Assembly: GCA_016707445.1 (NCBI GenBank)
Contig: JADJHR010000003.1
Span: 620,001-684,000 of the forward strand
Reading direction: 5' to 3'
Origin: Rubrivivax sp.
GTDB lineage: Bacteria > Pseudomonadota > Gammaproteobacteria > Burkholderiales > Burkholderiaceae_C
Length of the DNA stretch: 64,000 nucleotides
Positions within the stretch are counted from its first letter, which is position 1. The number at the start of each line of letters is the position of its first letter. Shown here piece after piece: positions 51,678 to 61,239 of the stretch. The position numbers and the translations under genes are program-made. The notes under the pieces are model-generated. The model did not search any database, was not told the DNA's origin, and saw only the letters and a program-made list of their open reading frames with translations.

Positions 51678-52675
51678 TGGACGCAGCCGAACTGCACGCC
51701 GATGCCCTGGTCTGGGACCAGACGTTTCCGGCCACCCCGACCTGCGGCTCATGGGCGTCGCACTTCGGCGCCCTCGAGCGCATGAAGGCGAGCGGCTACG
51801 ACGTCGTGTCGATCACGGTGGCGAGCGACCCGGACGACACGATGAGCGCCATTCGCCGCATCGCCATGTGGCGCCGCTACATCGATGAGAACGCCGACCG
51901 CTACGTGCTGCTCACGAAAGCCGGTGATGCGCAAGCCGCCAAGCAGGCAGGCAAGCTGGCGCTCGGCTTCGGCTTCCAAGGCACCAATCCGTTCGAGCGC
52001 GACATCGGCCTGATCCAGGTTTTCTACAAACTTGGGGTGCGGCACGCCCTGATGGCCTACAACCAGAAGAACCACGTCGGTGACGGATGCCACGAGCGCA
52101 CCGACTGCGGGCTGTCGCGCTTCGGTGTCGATCTGGTGCGCGAGATGCAGCGTGTGGGCATGTTGGTCGACTGCACCCACACCGGACGGCGAACATCGCT
52201 CGATGTCTTCGAGATGGCGACCGCGCCGGTGATCTACTCGCACTCGAATGCGGCCGCGCTCAAGTCGCACGAGCGCAACATCGGCGACGATCTGGCCAGG
52301 GCCTGCGCCGCCACGGGCGGGGTGATCGGGGTCAACGGCATCGGCATCTTCCTCGGCGACAACGACGATTCCACCGACGCCCTGTTCGCGCATCTCGACC
52401 ACTGGGTCGAACTGGTCGGGATCGAGCATGTCGGCATCGGCCTTGACAGCGTCTCCGATCCTGCGACCTTGACGGCCGCCGTGCATCGCCAGGCGACCAA
52501 GTTCCCGGCCGGCCAGGGCTACGAGGTTGAACAAATGCGGGTGTGCACACCGGAGCAGATCCCGCAGCTCACCGAGCGCATGGTCGCCGCCGGTTACGGC
52601 GAAGATGCCATCCGCGCCGTGCTGGGCGGCAACTGGCTGCGTCTGGCGCGCGACGTCTGGAAGGAGATCGCGTGA
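51674..52675 (+). CDS. membrane dipeptidase family (M19) metallohydrolase
   Basis: 333 residues of the renal-dipeptidase-like amidohydrolase fold. Ligands seen: HAD at residues 8-10, His in VDCTHTG, His in VIYSHSNA and Asp in IGLDSVSD. The bridging Glu of classical M19 enzymes (GxEG) is Gln102 here (GFQGTNPF), so chemistry may differ from dipeptide cleavage. The gene overlaps tetR by four bases, and the dctQ GTG start overlaps its stop. Within this operon it probably hydrolyses an amide bond of the imported compound. Confidence 0.85.
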   Translation: MMDAAELHADALVWDQTFPATPTCGSWASHFGALERMKASGYDVVSITVASDPDDTMSAIRRIAMWRRYIDENADRYVLLTKAGDAQAAKQAGKLALGFGFQGTNPFERDIGLIQVFYKLGVRHALMAYNQKNHVGDGCHERTDCGLSRFGVDLVREMQRVGMLVDCTHTGRRTSLDVFEMATAPVIYSHSNAAALKSHERNIGDDLARACAATGGVIGVNGIGIFLGDNDDSTDALFAHLDHWVELVGIEHVGIGLDSVSDPATLTAAVHRQATKFPAGQGYEVEQMRVCTPEQIPQLTERMVAAGYGEDAIRAVLGGNWLRLARDVWKEIA

Positions 52676-53238
52676 GCGCGCTCAGACCCCTGGTGGTTCG
52701 CGCCGAAGCGTTCTCGCAGCGGATGGCTTGGGCGATGACCGCGGTGTCGGCGCTCGCCGTGGCGGGAATCGTTCTGGTGCTGGTGTTTTCCAGCCTGCAG
52801 CGCTACGTCCTGTCGAGCCCCATCCCTGCCACCGAAGAGATCGCGGCTTACCTGTTCGTGGCCATGTCCTTTCTGGCCATGGTGGGCGGCATGGTGGAAC
52901 GCCGGCACATCCGGATCCTCGTCGTCTGGCGGCTGCTGCCGGTCCGTTGGCAGTCGTGGATGATGTTCGCTGGCCACGTCGGCGCGATCGCCGTGCTCGG
53001 TATCCTCTTCTGGCAGACCTATGCGTTTGCGTGGTCCAGCTATCAATTCGGCGCCCGAAGCTACGTTGCCGATCTTCCTGAATGGCCTTGGATGATGCTG
53101 ATTCCCGTGTCGCTGGCGCTGCTCTCGCTCGCCGTGGCGCTGCGCGCACTTGGCGATCTCGACCGCGCGCTGGACGGCGCACCGACGCCAGAGGGCGTCG
53201 TGGTCGAAGGCGCAGAAGCCGTCGACGGATCGGCCTGA
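52672..53238 (+). CDS. dctQ: TRAP transporter small permease
   Basis: 188 residues with four membrane helices (about 22-45, 58-80, 98-122, 138-160) and the family segment SLQRYVLSSPIPATEEIAAYLFVAM. It starts at GTG 52672, overlapping the peptidase stop by four bases; the longer in-frame reading lies within the peptidase gene. It pairs with the DctM-type subunit two bases downstream to form the inner-membrane, sodium-driven importer. Confidence 0.9.
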   Translation: MSALRPLVVRAEAFSQRMAWAMTAVSALAVAGIVLVLVFSSLQRYVLSSPIPATEEIAAYLFVAMSFLAMVGGMVERRHIRILVVWRLLPVRWQSWMMFAGHVGAIAVLGILFWQTYAFAWSSYQFGARSYVADLPEWPWMMLIPVSLALLSLAVALRALGDLDRALDGAPTPEGVVVEGAEAVDGSA

Positions 53239-53240
53239 GC

Positions 53241-54536
53241 ATGCTTGCCACCGCCCTCATCGCGATCATCGCCTTCGCGCTGCTCACCGGTTCGATGCTC
53301 GGTGTCGTCATCGGTGCGACCGGGCTCGCCGTTCTGCATTTCGCGTTCGGCGGCAACCTGTCGGTGCTCGGCAACGCCACGTGGAACGTCTTCAACAGCT
53401 TCACGTTCACCGCGGTGCCGACCTTCATCTTGATGGGTGAGATCCTCGGGCAGTCGGGCCTCGCCAAGCGCATCTACAACGCGATCTCGCCGACCTTCGA
53501 GCGCCTGCCGGGCCAGCTGCTGCAGACGAACATCGGCGTCTGCACGGTGTTCAGCGCGATCAGCGGATCCTCTACCGCCACCGCCGCCGTGGTCGGCTCG
53601 ATCGCCTATGACGAGCTGAAAGCGCGCGGCTATTCGCGCAGCGCGACGGTGGGCACCATCGCCGCCGGCGGCACACTCGGCATCCTGATTCCACCGTCGA
53701 TCGCGCTCATCATCTACGGCGCCTGGCAAGAGGTGTCGGTGGGCGCCCTCTTCATCGCGGGGATCGTCCCGGGGCTCCTGCTCGCCGGCCTCTTCATGGT
53801 CTACATCGCGATCATGGCGCGCCTTCGCCCCGAGGTGGCCCCGCCGGTGGGTGACCTGGTTCCACTCGGCCGCGCACTTCTTCGATCGGTCGAGGCATGG
53901 CCTTTCGTCGTTCTGGTGTTCGCGATCCTCGGCACGATCTTCCTCGGCATTGCCACGCCCACCGAGGCGGCGGCCCTCGGCGTCGCGACGGCAGCGCTGC
54001 TTGCGGCAATGTACGGCGAGCTGAGCTTCGCGCGCATCTGGGCGGCGCTGACGGCCACCGTGCGTACGTTCTCGACGCTGACCCTGGTGCTGCTCGGCGC
54101 GCTGGTGCTCAGCCAGGCGGTGTCGCTGACAGGGCTGCCGCGCATGCTGATCGGCCACGTGGCCGAAGCCGGTTTGTCGGCGCCCGTCGTCATGACGCTG
54201 ATCTTCGCGATGTACCTGGTCCTGGGCTGCTTTTTCGGCCCGATCGAGATGCTCCTGATCACGCTGCCCTTCGTGTTTCCGGTGGTGACCGGCCTCGGTT
54301 TCGACCCCGTGTGGTTCGGGATCGCGCTCGTGATCGTGATCGAGATCGGTCTGTTGACGCCACCACTGGGCATCAACCTGTTCGTGGTGATGGCGGTGAG
54401 TCGAAACGAGGTCTCGCTCGGCGAGGCGGCGCTGGCGTGCCTGCCGTACTGGCTGCTGATGCTCGTTCTGCTGGCGGTGATCACGGTGTTTCCGCAGATC
54501 GCGCTGTTCCTTCCGCGCTTGTCGGGATTCGGTTAG
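53241..54536 (+). CDS. dctM: TRAP transporter large permease
   Basis: 431 residues, about 12 hydrophobic segments. Family motifs: AVPTFILMGEILGQSGLAKR, the substrate/ion-site region SAISGSSTATAAVVGSIA, TLGILIPPSIALIIYG and GIATPTEAAALG. Translocates the substrate delivered by the DctP protein encoded 53 bases downstream. The start at 53241 follows the dctQ stop by two bases. Confidence 0.93.
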   Translation: MLATALIAIIAFALLTGSMLGVVIGATGLAVLHFAFGGNLSVLGNATWNVFNSFTFTAVPTFILMGEILGQSGLAKRIYNAISPTFERLPGQLLQTNIGVCTVFSAISGSSTATAAVVGSIAYDELKARGYSRSATVGTIAAGGTLGILIPPSIALIIYGAWQEVSVGALFIAGIVPGLLLAGLFMVYIAIMARLRPEVAPPVGDLVPLGRALLRSVEAWPFVVLVFAILGTIFLGIATPTEAAALGVATAALLAAMYGELSFARIWAALTATVRTFSTLTLVLLGALVLSQAVSLTGLPRMLIGHVAEAGLSAPVVMTLIFAMYLVLGCFFGPIEMLLITLPFVFPVVTGLGFDPVWFGIALVIVIEIGLLTPPLGINLFVVMAVSRNEVSLGEAALACLPYWLLMLVLLAVITVFPQIALFLPRLSGFG

Positions 54537-54589
54537 CCGCGGATGCAGGCGGCGACAACGGTGATGGTTTCTATCAAGAGGAGAGTTGC

Positions 54590-55615
54590 ATGAACATCAA
54601 GTCCATTCTCGCGGTGCTGGCCGCCCTGGTCATGGCCGCCGGTACCTCGCAGGCGGCCGACGTCACCTGGCGACTCGGCAGTTCGGTCGGCCCGAAGGAC
54701 ACCACGACGCTGCAGCTCGAGGACCTCGCCAAGCGCGTGGGCCAGAAGTCGGGCGGTCGTTTCAAGATCGACGTCATCCCGATCGAGACGATCGGCTTCA
54801 AGAACGTCGATTCGCTGCGTGTCCTGAAGCAGGGCGTGGTCGAGGCGATGAACATCATCCCCTATTACGTGGTGCGCGACGAGCCGCTGATGGGCGTCTT
54901 CGCGCCGCACGGCGTGCTGCTCGATGCCGAGCAGAATCTGAAGATCGTCGACGAGCAGTACAAGATCGGCGCCGAGATCCTGGCGTCGAACAAGTGGGGC
55001 ATCGTGCAGGTTGCGCGGGCACCGTTCGGCGCCTTGCGCGATCTGATCATCATGTCGAAGGAGCCGGTCAACACGCTCGACGGCCTGCGCAAGATCAAGT
55101 TGCGACACTTCACGAAGGACGGCCTTCAGGCCTTCAACGCGCTCGGCGTTTCGACGCAGAACGTGCCGTCGTCCGAGCTCTACCTGGCGCTCAAGACCGG
55201 CGTGGTCGATGCTTCGATTTACAGCCCGGTCTACGGACAGTCGCAATCGATCTACGAGGTCACCTGCTGCATGAGCTATCTGGCTGCGTTCTCGATGGCC
55301 TATCCGTTCTCGATCGGTGTCAACAAGGACGTGTGGGCCAAGGTGCCGCCAGACCTTCAGAAGCTCTTCGTCGACGAGGCCAATGCCATGTGGCAAGAGT
55401 CGCTTGAGACCTGGAAGCACGGCGCTGCGGAGAAGAAGGCGTACGACTTCCTGGCCACCAAGGGCATGAAGCTGCTCGCCCCGATGCCGGTGGCCGATCA
55501 GAAGCTCATCCAGGCCGAGTTGCTCAAGATCTGGCGCCAGCAGTCCGAGAAGATCAGCCCTGCCGCGCTCGGCTATTTCGAGCGCATCAACAAGGCGCTC
55601 AACAGCGGCAAGTGA
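54590..55615 (+). CDS. dctP: TRAP transporter periplasmic substrate-binding protein
   Basis: 341 residues. Signal peptide at 1-23 (MNIKSILAVLAALVMAAGTS, cleavage after SQA). The mature DctP fold includes GGRFKIDVIPIETIGFKN, the central LRKIKLRHFTKDGLQAF with the Arg that usually binds a substrate carboxylate, and KTGVVDASIYSP. An AAGAGGAG site precedes the ATG. Substrate unknown; downstream genes suggest an N-methylated amino acid or an amide of one. Confidence 0.9.
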   Translation: MNIKSILAVLAALVMAAGTSQAADVTWRLGSSVGPKDTTTLQLEDLAKRVGQKSGGRFKIDVIPIETIGFKNVDSLRVLKQGVVEAMNIIPYYVVRDEPLMGVFAPHGVLLDAEQNLKIVDEQYKIGAEILASNKWGIVQVARAPFGALRDLIIMSKEPVNTLDGLRKIKLRHFTKDGLQAFNALGVSTQNVPSSELYLALKTGVVDASIYSPVYGQSQSIYEVTCCMSYLAAFSMAYPFSIGVNKDVWAKVPPDLQKLFVDEANAMWQESLETWKHGAAEKKAYDFLATKGMKLLAPMPVADQKLIQAELLKIWRQQSEKISPAALGYFERINKALNSGK

Positions 55616-55628
55616 ACGCGAGGTAACG

Positions 55629-56873
55629 ATGATCGTCTTCACCAACGCCCAGGTCTTCGACGGCCTGAACGAGCGCCTGGTTGCCGCCAATGTCGTGGTC
55701 GAGGGCGAGCGCATCGCGTCGGTTTCCGACGCGCCGCCGCCGCCCGATGCCCAGACGGTCGACTGCGGTGGCCGGGTGCTGATGCCCGGCCTGATCGATG
55801 CGCACATCCATGCCTACTTCTACGACATGAACGTCAACCGGCTGGAGCGTCTGCCGGCGACGATGTATGCACATCACGCGGCGAACATGCTGCGCGACAT
55901 GCTCGACCGCGGCTTCACCACGGTGCGAGACACGGGCGGCGCCGACTACGGCCTGTGGCTGGCCATCCAGAAGGGTCTGATCACGGCGCCGCGGCTCTAC
56001 TACTGCGAGAAGGCGCTCAGCCAGACCGGCGGCCACGCCGACACCCGGCATCACCACGACTACCACCATCACGACGAGCATGTGGTGATGTGTGGTTGCT
56101 GCTTCGCGAATCCGCTCGGGGTGATCGTCGACGGCGTCGATTCGGTCCGCAGGGTCATCCGTGAGCAGCTTCGCCGTGGCGCCTCGTTCATCAAGTTCAT
56201 GGGGTCGGGCGGGGTCGCGTCGGTCTCCGATCCGCTCGAGGGCATCCAGTTCGGCAACGACGAGGTGCGGGCAATCGTCGAGGAGGTGGAGAACCACCTC
56301 GTCTACTGCACCGCTCACATCCACCCGGATCGGGCGCTCAAACGCGCCATCGGGCTCGGCGTGCATTGCATCGAGCACGGAACGCTGATCGAGGCAGACA
56401 CCGCGAACATGGCGGCCGACAAGAACGTCAGCATCGTGCCCACGCTGGCGGTGATCGCGGGCATGGCCGAGCGTGGCGAGGAATTCGGCCTGCCGCCCGA
56501 ATCGCTCGACAAGCTCGACCGCATCAAGGACGAAGCGGTCGAGCGGCTGCATCACATGAAGCGCGCGGGGGTGAGGGTTGGTTTCGGCACCGATCTGATC
56601 GGAGCGCTGCAGCCGATGCAGTCGATCGAGTTCAGCCTGCGCTCACCCGTGTTCTCGAACTTCGAGATCCTGAACCAGGCCACCGGCGTGAACGCCGAGA
56701 TCATCCGCGCCAAGGGCCAGATCGGCGAGATTTCGGCGGGCGCCTTTGCAGATATCCTGATCGTCGACGGCAACCCGTTGAAGGACCTTGCACTGATGGC
56801 CGACGACGGCGCCCGCATCCCCGTCGTGATGAAGGGCGGCAAGTTCCATCGCAACCGCCTGCCAGTCCATTGA
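55629..56873 (+). CDS. amidohydrolase, imidazolonepropionase-like
   Basis: 414 residues of the metal-dependent amidohydrolase superfamily: HIH at 59-61, the probable carboxylated Lys189 (SFIKFMGSGG), later His in TAHIHPD and IEHGTL, and Asp in GFGTDLIG. An odd His-rich stretch, HADTRHHHDYHHHDEH (136-151), sits in the active-site loop region. It starts 13 bases after dctP and overlaps soxB by four bases. It may open a cyclic amide or remove an acyl group so that sarcosine oxidase can act on the freed N-methyl amino acid. Confidence 0.85.
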   Translation: MIVFTNAQVFDGLNERLVAANVVVEGERIASVSDAPPPPDAQTVDCGGRVLMPGLIDAHIHAYFYDMNVNRLERLPATMYAHHAANMLRDMLDRGFTTVRDTGGADYGLWLAIQKGLITAPRLYYCEKALSQTGGHADTRHHHDYHHHDEHVVMCGCCFANPLGVIVDGVDSVRRVIREQLRRGASFIKFMGSGGVASVSDPLEGIQFGNDEVRAIVEEVENHLVYCTAHIHPDRALKRAIGLGVHCIEHGTLIEADTANMAADKNVSIVPTLAVIAGMAERGEEFGLPPESLDKLDRIKDEAVERLHHMKRAGVRVGFGTDLIGALQPMQSIEFSLRSPVFSNFEILNQATGVNAEIIRAKGQIGEISAGAFADILIVDGNPLKDLALMADDGARIPVVMKGGKFHRNRLPVH

Positions 56874-58123
56874 CCCGACACTATTCGGCGCTCACGCTGC
56901 TCAAGGAGGGGCTTGCCGGCCAGCGCGGCTGGCGGCCCGCATGGCGCTCGCCACAGCCGCAACGCGCGTACGAAGTGATCGTGATCGGCGGTGGCGGCCA
57001 CGGCCTGGCCACCGCCTACTACCTGGCGAAGACGCACGGCATCGCGCGGGTCGCGGTGCTGGAACGTGGTTGGATCGGAGGTGGCAATACCGGGCGCAAT
57101 ACGACGATCATCCGGTCGAACTACTTCTATCCCGAGAGCGCCGCCCTGTACGACCTGTCGCTTCGACTGTACGAAGGCCTGTCGCGGGAGCTGAACTACA
57201 ACATCATGCTCTCGCAGCGCGGCATGATGATGCTTGCGCACAGCGAGATGGAGATGGAGCTCGCCGCACGCAGCGTCAACGCGATGCTGATCAACGGTGT
57301 CGACGCCGAACTGCTCGGGCGCGAGCAGGTGCGTGCCTTGGCGCCCATCCTCAACTTCGATGCCGATGCGCGCTTTCCGATCTTTGGCGCGACCAACCAG
57401 CGCCGCGGCGGCACCGCGCGACATGACGCGGTGGCTTGGGGCTATGCGCGCGCCGCCGACGCTCTGGGTGTCGACATCATCCAGAGCTGTGAGGTCACCG
57501 GCTTTGTGCGCGAGGCGGGGCGGGTGGTCGGCGTCGAAACCTCGCGCGGCGAGATCCGTGCCGAGAGGATCGGCGTTGCCGTCGCAGGATCGTCATCGGT
57601 ACTGGCGGCGCTCGGCGGCTACGCGCTGCCGATCCACACCTACACGCTGCAGGCCTTCGTCAGCGAGCCCGTGAAACCCTTGATGGACACCGTGGCGCTC
57701 TCGCCCGGCACCGGCGTGTACTTCAGCCAGTCGGACAAAGGAGAGATGGTGATCGGCGGCGGCCTCGACCGGGTCCCGTCGTACGCGCAGCGCGGCAATC
57801 CGCCCATGCAGGAGGCCGTGCTTTCGGGGCTGCTCGAGATGGCGCCGGCGCTCGGTCAGTTGCGGCTCATGCGGCAGTGGGGCGGGGCGGTCGACGTGAC
57901 ATCCGACTCGTCGCCCATCCTCGGACCGGTGGGCGTGCCGGGCATCTACGTGAACTGCGGCTGGGGCACAGGCGGCTTCAAGGCGATTCCGGCGGGCGGC
58001 ACGTTGCTGGCGCACATCCTTGCGACCGGTGAGCATCATGAGCTGAGCCGTGCTTTCGGGATGTCGCGATTTGCTGCTGGCACGCTGATCGACGAAGGCG
58101 CTGCAGCCGGAATCGCGCACTGA
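56870..58123 (+). CDS. soxB: sarcosine oxidase, beta subunit
   Basis: 417 residues. I start it at TTG 56870, which overlaps the amidohydrolase stop (TTGA) and yields the family N-terminus TRHYSALTLLKEGLAGQRGW. FAD motif VIVIGGGGHGLATAYYLA and the covalent-flavin/substrate segment GGGNTGRNTTIIRSNY are intact, and so is the C-terminal NCGWGTGGFKAIPAGG. The beta subunit holds FAD and FMN and demethylates sarcosine or related secondary amines. The downstream delta, alpha and gamma genes complete the heterotetramer. Confidence 0.93.
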   Translation: MTRHYSALTLLKEGLAGQRGWRPAWRSPQPQRAYEVIVIGGGGHGLATAYYLAKTHGIARVAVLERGWIGGGNTGRNTTIIRSNYFYPESAALYDLSLRLYEGLSRELNYNIMLSQRGMMMLAHSEMEMELAARSVNAMLINGVDAELLGREQVRALAPILNFDADARFPIFGATNQRRGGTARHDAVAWGYARAADALGVDIIQSCEVTGFVREAGRVVGVETSRGEIRAERIGVAVAGSSSVLAALGGYALPIHTYTLQAFVSEPVKPLMDTVALSPGTGVYFSQSDKGEMVIGGGLDRVPSYAQRGNPPMQEAVLSGLLEMAPALGQLRLMRQWGGAVDVTSDSSPILGPVGVPGIYVNCGWGTGGFKAIPAGGTLLAHILATGEHHELSRAFGMSRFAAGTLIDEGAAAGIAH

Positions 58124-58132
58124 GCCGGCACG

Positions 58133-58399
58133 ATGCAGATCTTCGATTGCCCGTTCTGCGGCGAACGCGACGAGACGGAGTTCCATTTCGTCTCCGAGGC
58201 CGGAAAGGTCCGGCCGGAACCCGCTTGTCAGGTGTCCGCCGACACATGGGCCGCTTACCTGCACGTCAAGCAGAACGTCAAGGGAGCCGGCCGTGAAGTG
58301 TGGCGCCACCTCAGCTGCGGTGAGCTGTTCGTGATGCAGCGCGACACCACCAGCATGGTCGTGATCGCTGTCGAGCCACTTCGGAAAAGCAGACCATGA
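58133..58399 (+). CDS. soxD: sarcosine oxidase, delta subunit
   Basis: 88 residues. Begins MQIFDCPFCGERDETEF with the first Cys pair of the zinc site; a later Cys (HLSCGELF) is retained and the VWRHLSCG.LFVMQRDT pattern is typical. It overlaps the soxA start by four bases. Small structural subunit of heterotetrameric sarcosine oxidase. Confidence 0.92.
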   Translation: MQIFDCPFCGERDETEFHFVSEAGKVRPEPACQVSADTWAAYLHVKQNVKGAGREVWRHLSCGELFVMQRDTTSMVVIAVEPLRKSRP

Positions 58400-61239
58400 G
58401 CTCACGCCGACTCGACCATGGCGGCGAGATTGACCGTGCTGTCACGCTCGGGTTCAAGTTCGATGGCCAGGCATACAGCGGTCATCCGGGGGACACGCTG
58501 GCCTCGGCACTGCTGGCGCAGGGCGTGCACACGGTCGCGCGCAGTTCCAAGTTCCATCGTCCGCGCGGCATCTGGGGCGCGTGGGTCGAGGAACCCAACG
58601 CGATCTTCGACCTGGTGCAGGCGGGCGTGCGGATGCCGAACTGCAAGGCCACCACGACGCCGCTCGCTGCCGAGATCGAAGCGTTCAGCGTGAACGCGCA
58701 GCCGAGCGCGGCGGCGGATCGCCATGCGTGGATGGATCGCTTCGCGCGTTTCATCCCGGCGGCGTTCTACTACAAGACCTTCATGTGGCCGCACTGGCAC
58801 TGGTTCGAGCCGCGCATCCGCGACCTGACCGGACTGGGTCGTGCCGATCCGGCATTTCGTCCGAAAGCTGCGGCCAGCCAGCGCCACGCCACGTGCGACC
58901 TGCTGGTGGTCGGTGCCGGCGTGGCAGGTCTGTCCTGCGCGCTTGCCGCTGCCGCGCGTGGACAGGACGTCCTTCTGGTCGACGACCGTGCCACGCCGGG
59001 TGGCATGCTCGGCGATACCCTTGAACCGGTGGAGGCCGTCCCGGGCCCGCAGTGGGCGCGTCGCACGGCCGATGCGCTCATTGCCGCCGGGGGCCGCTAC
59101 CTTTCAAGCACCACCGCGTTCGGAATCTACGACCACAGCCTCGTTCTCGCCAGCCAGCGTCACTTCAACGGCAGGCCCGACACGCTGTGGCGGGTGCGGG
59201 CCCGAAAGGTCGTGGTGGCAGCCGGCGCCATCGAACGACCACTGACGTTCCCGGACAACGATCGTCCTGGCGTGATGTCCGCGCATGCGGCGCTGGCCTA
59301 TCTGAACCGGCATGGCGTGCTGGCGGGCGATCGCATCGTCGTTGCCACCAACAACAGCTCGACGGCGAACGTCGTGCGTTCGCTGATGGCGGCCGGCGCC
59401 GAGGTCACGATCGTCGACAGCCGCGCAGCGGCTGAGACGGAAGACGTTCCTCTGCACCGGAATGCGCAAATCTGCGGCGTCGACTGGCGACGCGGGCTGC
59501 GCAGGGTCCACACCGACGGTGGCAAATCGCTCGACGCCGATGCCCTGCTCGTTTCGGGCGGCTGGACGCCCAGCGTGCATCTGCATTGCCAGGCTGGTGG
59601 CAAGCTCGACTGGCGAGACGACCTGCTCGCGTTTGTGCCCCGCCCCGGCCTGGCGCACCTCACCACCGTCGGCGCCGCAGCCGGTGACTTCACACTTGAT
59701 CAGGCGCAGGAATCGGGGATGAGGGCCGCCGGCGGCAGCCCCGGCGCGCGCGCTGGCGGTTCGTCGCGATCGCCACCCTATCAGGTGGAGCCAGCGTGGC
59801 CGCGGCTGGGCGGCGGGGGGCGGCAATGGGTCGATTTTCAGAACGACGTGACGACCCGGGACATCGAGCTCGCAGCGCGCGAGAACTTCGTTTCGGTCGA
59901 ACACCTGAAGCGCTACACCACGCTCGGCATGGCCGTCGATCAGGGCAAGACCTCCAGCATCGTCGGCCTCGCGACCCTGGCCGCGATACGGGGCGAGCCG
60001 ATCGCATCGGTCGGCACCACGACCTATCGCCCGCCCTTCGTCCCCGTTTCGTTTGCCAGCTTCGCCGGGGTAAGGCGGGGTCAATGCTTCGCGCCGATCA
60101 AGCGGCTGCCGCTGGAGAACGTGCATCGCCAGGACGGCGCCGTGTTTCGCGAATACGGCGGCTGGTTGCGTCCGGCCTTCTATGGCAACGGCAGCGCTGA
60201 GACAGAGATCCAGCGCGAGGCGCGTGCCGCGAGAGAGGGTGTTGCGCTGTTCGACGGCTCACCCCTGGGAAAGATCGAGATCTTCGGCCCCGACGCAGAA
60301 CGCTTCGTCGACTTCATCTACTACAACACGATGGCCACGCTGAAGCCGGGGCGCATCCGCTACGGCTTCATGTTGAACGAGGGCGGAACCGTCTTTGACG
60401 ACGGCGTGCTGTCGCGGATCGACCCCGAGCATTTCGTCGTCTCTTGCTCCTCGTCTCACGTCGACGCCGTGGCGGCCATGCTCGACACCTGGCGCCAGGA
60501 TCAGTTCGACCCCGACCGCATCTTCATCCAGGACTCGACGGCGCAATGGGCGACTCTGACGCTGACGGGCCCGGCGTCGCGGCAGTTGCTCGGGGCGGTG
60601 TATCCAGAGCTTGAACTGCACGACGATGCGTTTGCGCACATGAGCTTCGTCGACTTCGGCTCGGTCCGGATCTCGCGCGTCTCGTTCACCGGCGATCGCA
60701 GCTACGAGATCGGTGTCGCAGCCTCGCAGGCTCAGGCGCTCTGGTCTCGGCTGAAAGGCGCCGGCGAAGGGCTGGGCGTCAGCCTGCTCGGACTCGAAGC
60801 CCTGTCGATCCTGCGTGCGGAAAAGGGATTGATCATCATCGGCAAGGACACCGACGGGCAGACGATGCCCCACGATCTCGGGTTTGGGACGCCGCGCGAG
60901 AAGAAGCTTGGAGAGTTCATCGGCAAGCGCGCCCTGTTCACCGAGCAGGCTTCGCGCCCGGACCGCAACGTGCTCGTCGGACTCGAAGCCGACGGTGAAC
61001 CTTTGGCCGCCGGCGCGCACGTCGTCACGGTCGATGGCCCGCGGCGCGCCAGCGAAGGATTCGTCACCTCGAGCTACCGCAGCCCGAACCTCGGCAGGCC
61101 GATCGCGCTGGCGCTGCTGCGCAACGGCCGATCGCGCATTGGCGAGACGGTGCAGGTCTTCCATCTGGGGCAGACGCGAACCGCGAAAGTCGTACCGCCC
61201 TGTGCGCTGGATCCGCAAGGAGCCCGCATCAATGGCTGA
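58396..61239 (+). CDS. soxA: sarcosine oxidase, alpha subunit
   Basis: 947 residues. N-terminal ferredoxin-like domain (FKFDGQAYSGHPGDTLASAL), then an NAD-binding Rossmann domain (LLVVGAGVAGLSCALAAA, about 170-190), and a C-terminal folate-binding aminomethyltransferase-like domain (about 590-947) that passes formaldehyde to tetrahydrofolate. A Gly/Ser/Arg-rich insertion lies near residues 440-470 (AAGGSPGARAGGSSR). Slightly shorter than the usual 965-1000 residues but complete. It overlaps soxG by eight bases. Confidence 0.93.
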   Translation: MSSRRLDHGGEIDRAVTLGFKFDGQAYSGHPGDTLASALLAQGVHTVARSSKFHRPRGIWGAWVEEPNAIFDLVQAGVRMPNCKATTTPLAAEIEAFSVNAQPSAAADRHAWMDRFARFIPAAFYYKTFMWPHWHWFEPRIRDLTGLGRADPAFRPKAAASQRHATCDLLVVGAGVAGLSCALAAAARGQDVLLVDDRATPGGMLGDTLEPVEAVPGPQWARRTADALIAAGGRYLSSTTAFGIYDHSLVLASQRHFNGRPDTLWRVRARKVVVAAGAIERPLTFPDNDRPGVMSAHAALAYLNRHGVLAGDRIVVATNNSSTANVVRSLMAAGAEVTIVDSRAAAETEDVPLHRNAQICGVDWRRGLRRVHTDGGKSLDADALLVSGGWTPSVHLHCQAGGKLDWRDDLLAFVPRPGLAHLTTVGAAAGDFTLDQAQESGMRAAGGSPGARAGGSSRSPPYQVEPAWPRLGGGGRQWVDFQNDVTTRDIELAARENFVSVEHLKRYTTLGMAVDQGKTSSIVGLATLAAIRGEPIASVGTTTYRPPFVPVSFASFAGVRRGQCFAPIKRLPLENVHRQDGAVFREYGGWLRPAFYGNGSAETEIQREARAAREGVALFDGSPLGKIEIFGPDAERFVDFIYYNTMATLKPGRIRYGFMLNEGGTVFDDGVLSRIDPEHFVVSCSSSHVDAVAAMLDTWRQDQFDPDRIFIQDSTAQWATLTLTGPASRQLLGAVYPELELHDDAFAHMSFVDFGSVRISRVSFTGDRSYEIGVAASQAQALWSRLKGAGEGLGVSLLGLEALSILRAEKGLIIIGKDTDGQTMPHDLGFGTPREKKLGEFIGKRALFTEQASRPDRNVLVGLEADGEPLAAGAHVVTVDGPRRASEGFVTSSYRSPNLGRPIALALLRNGRSRIGETVQVFHLGQTRTAKVVPPCALDPQGARING

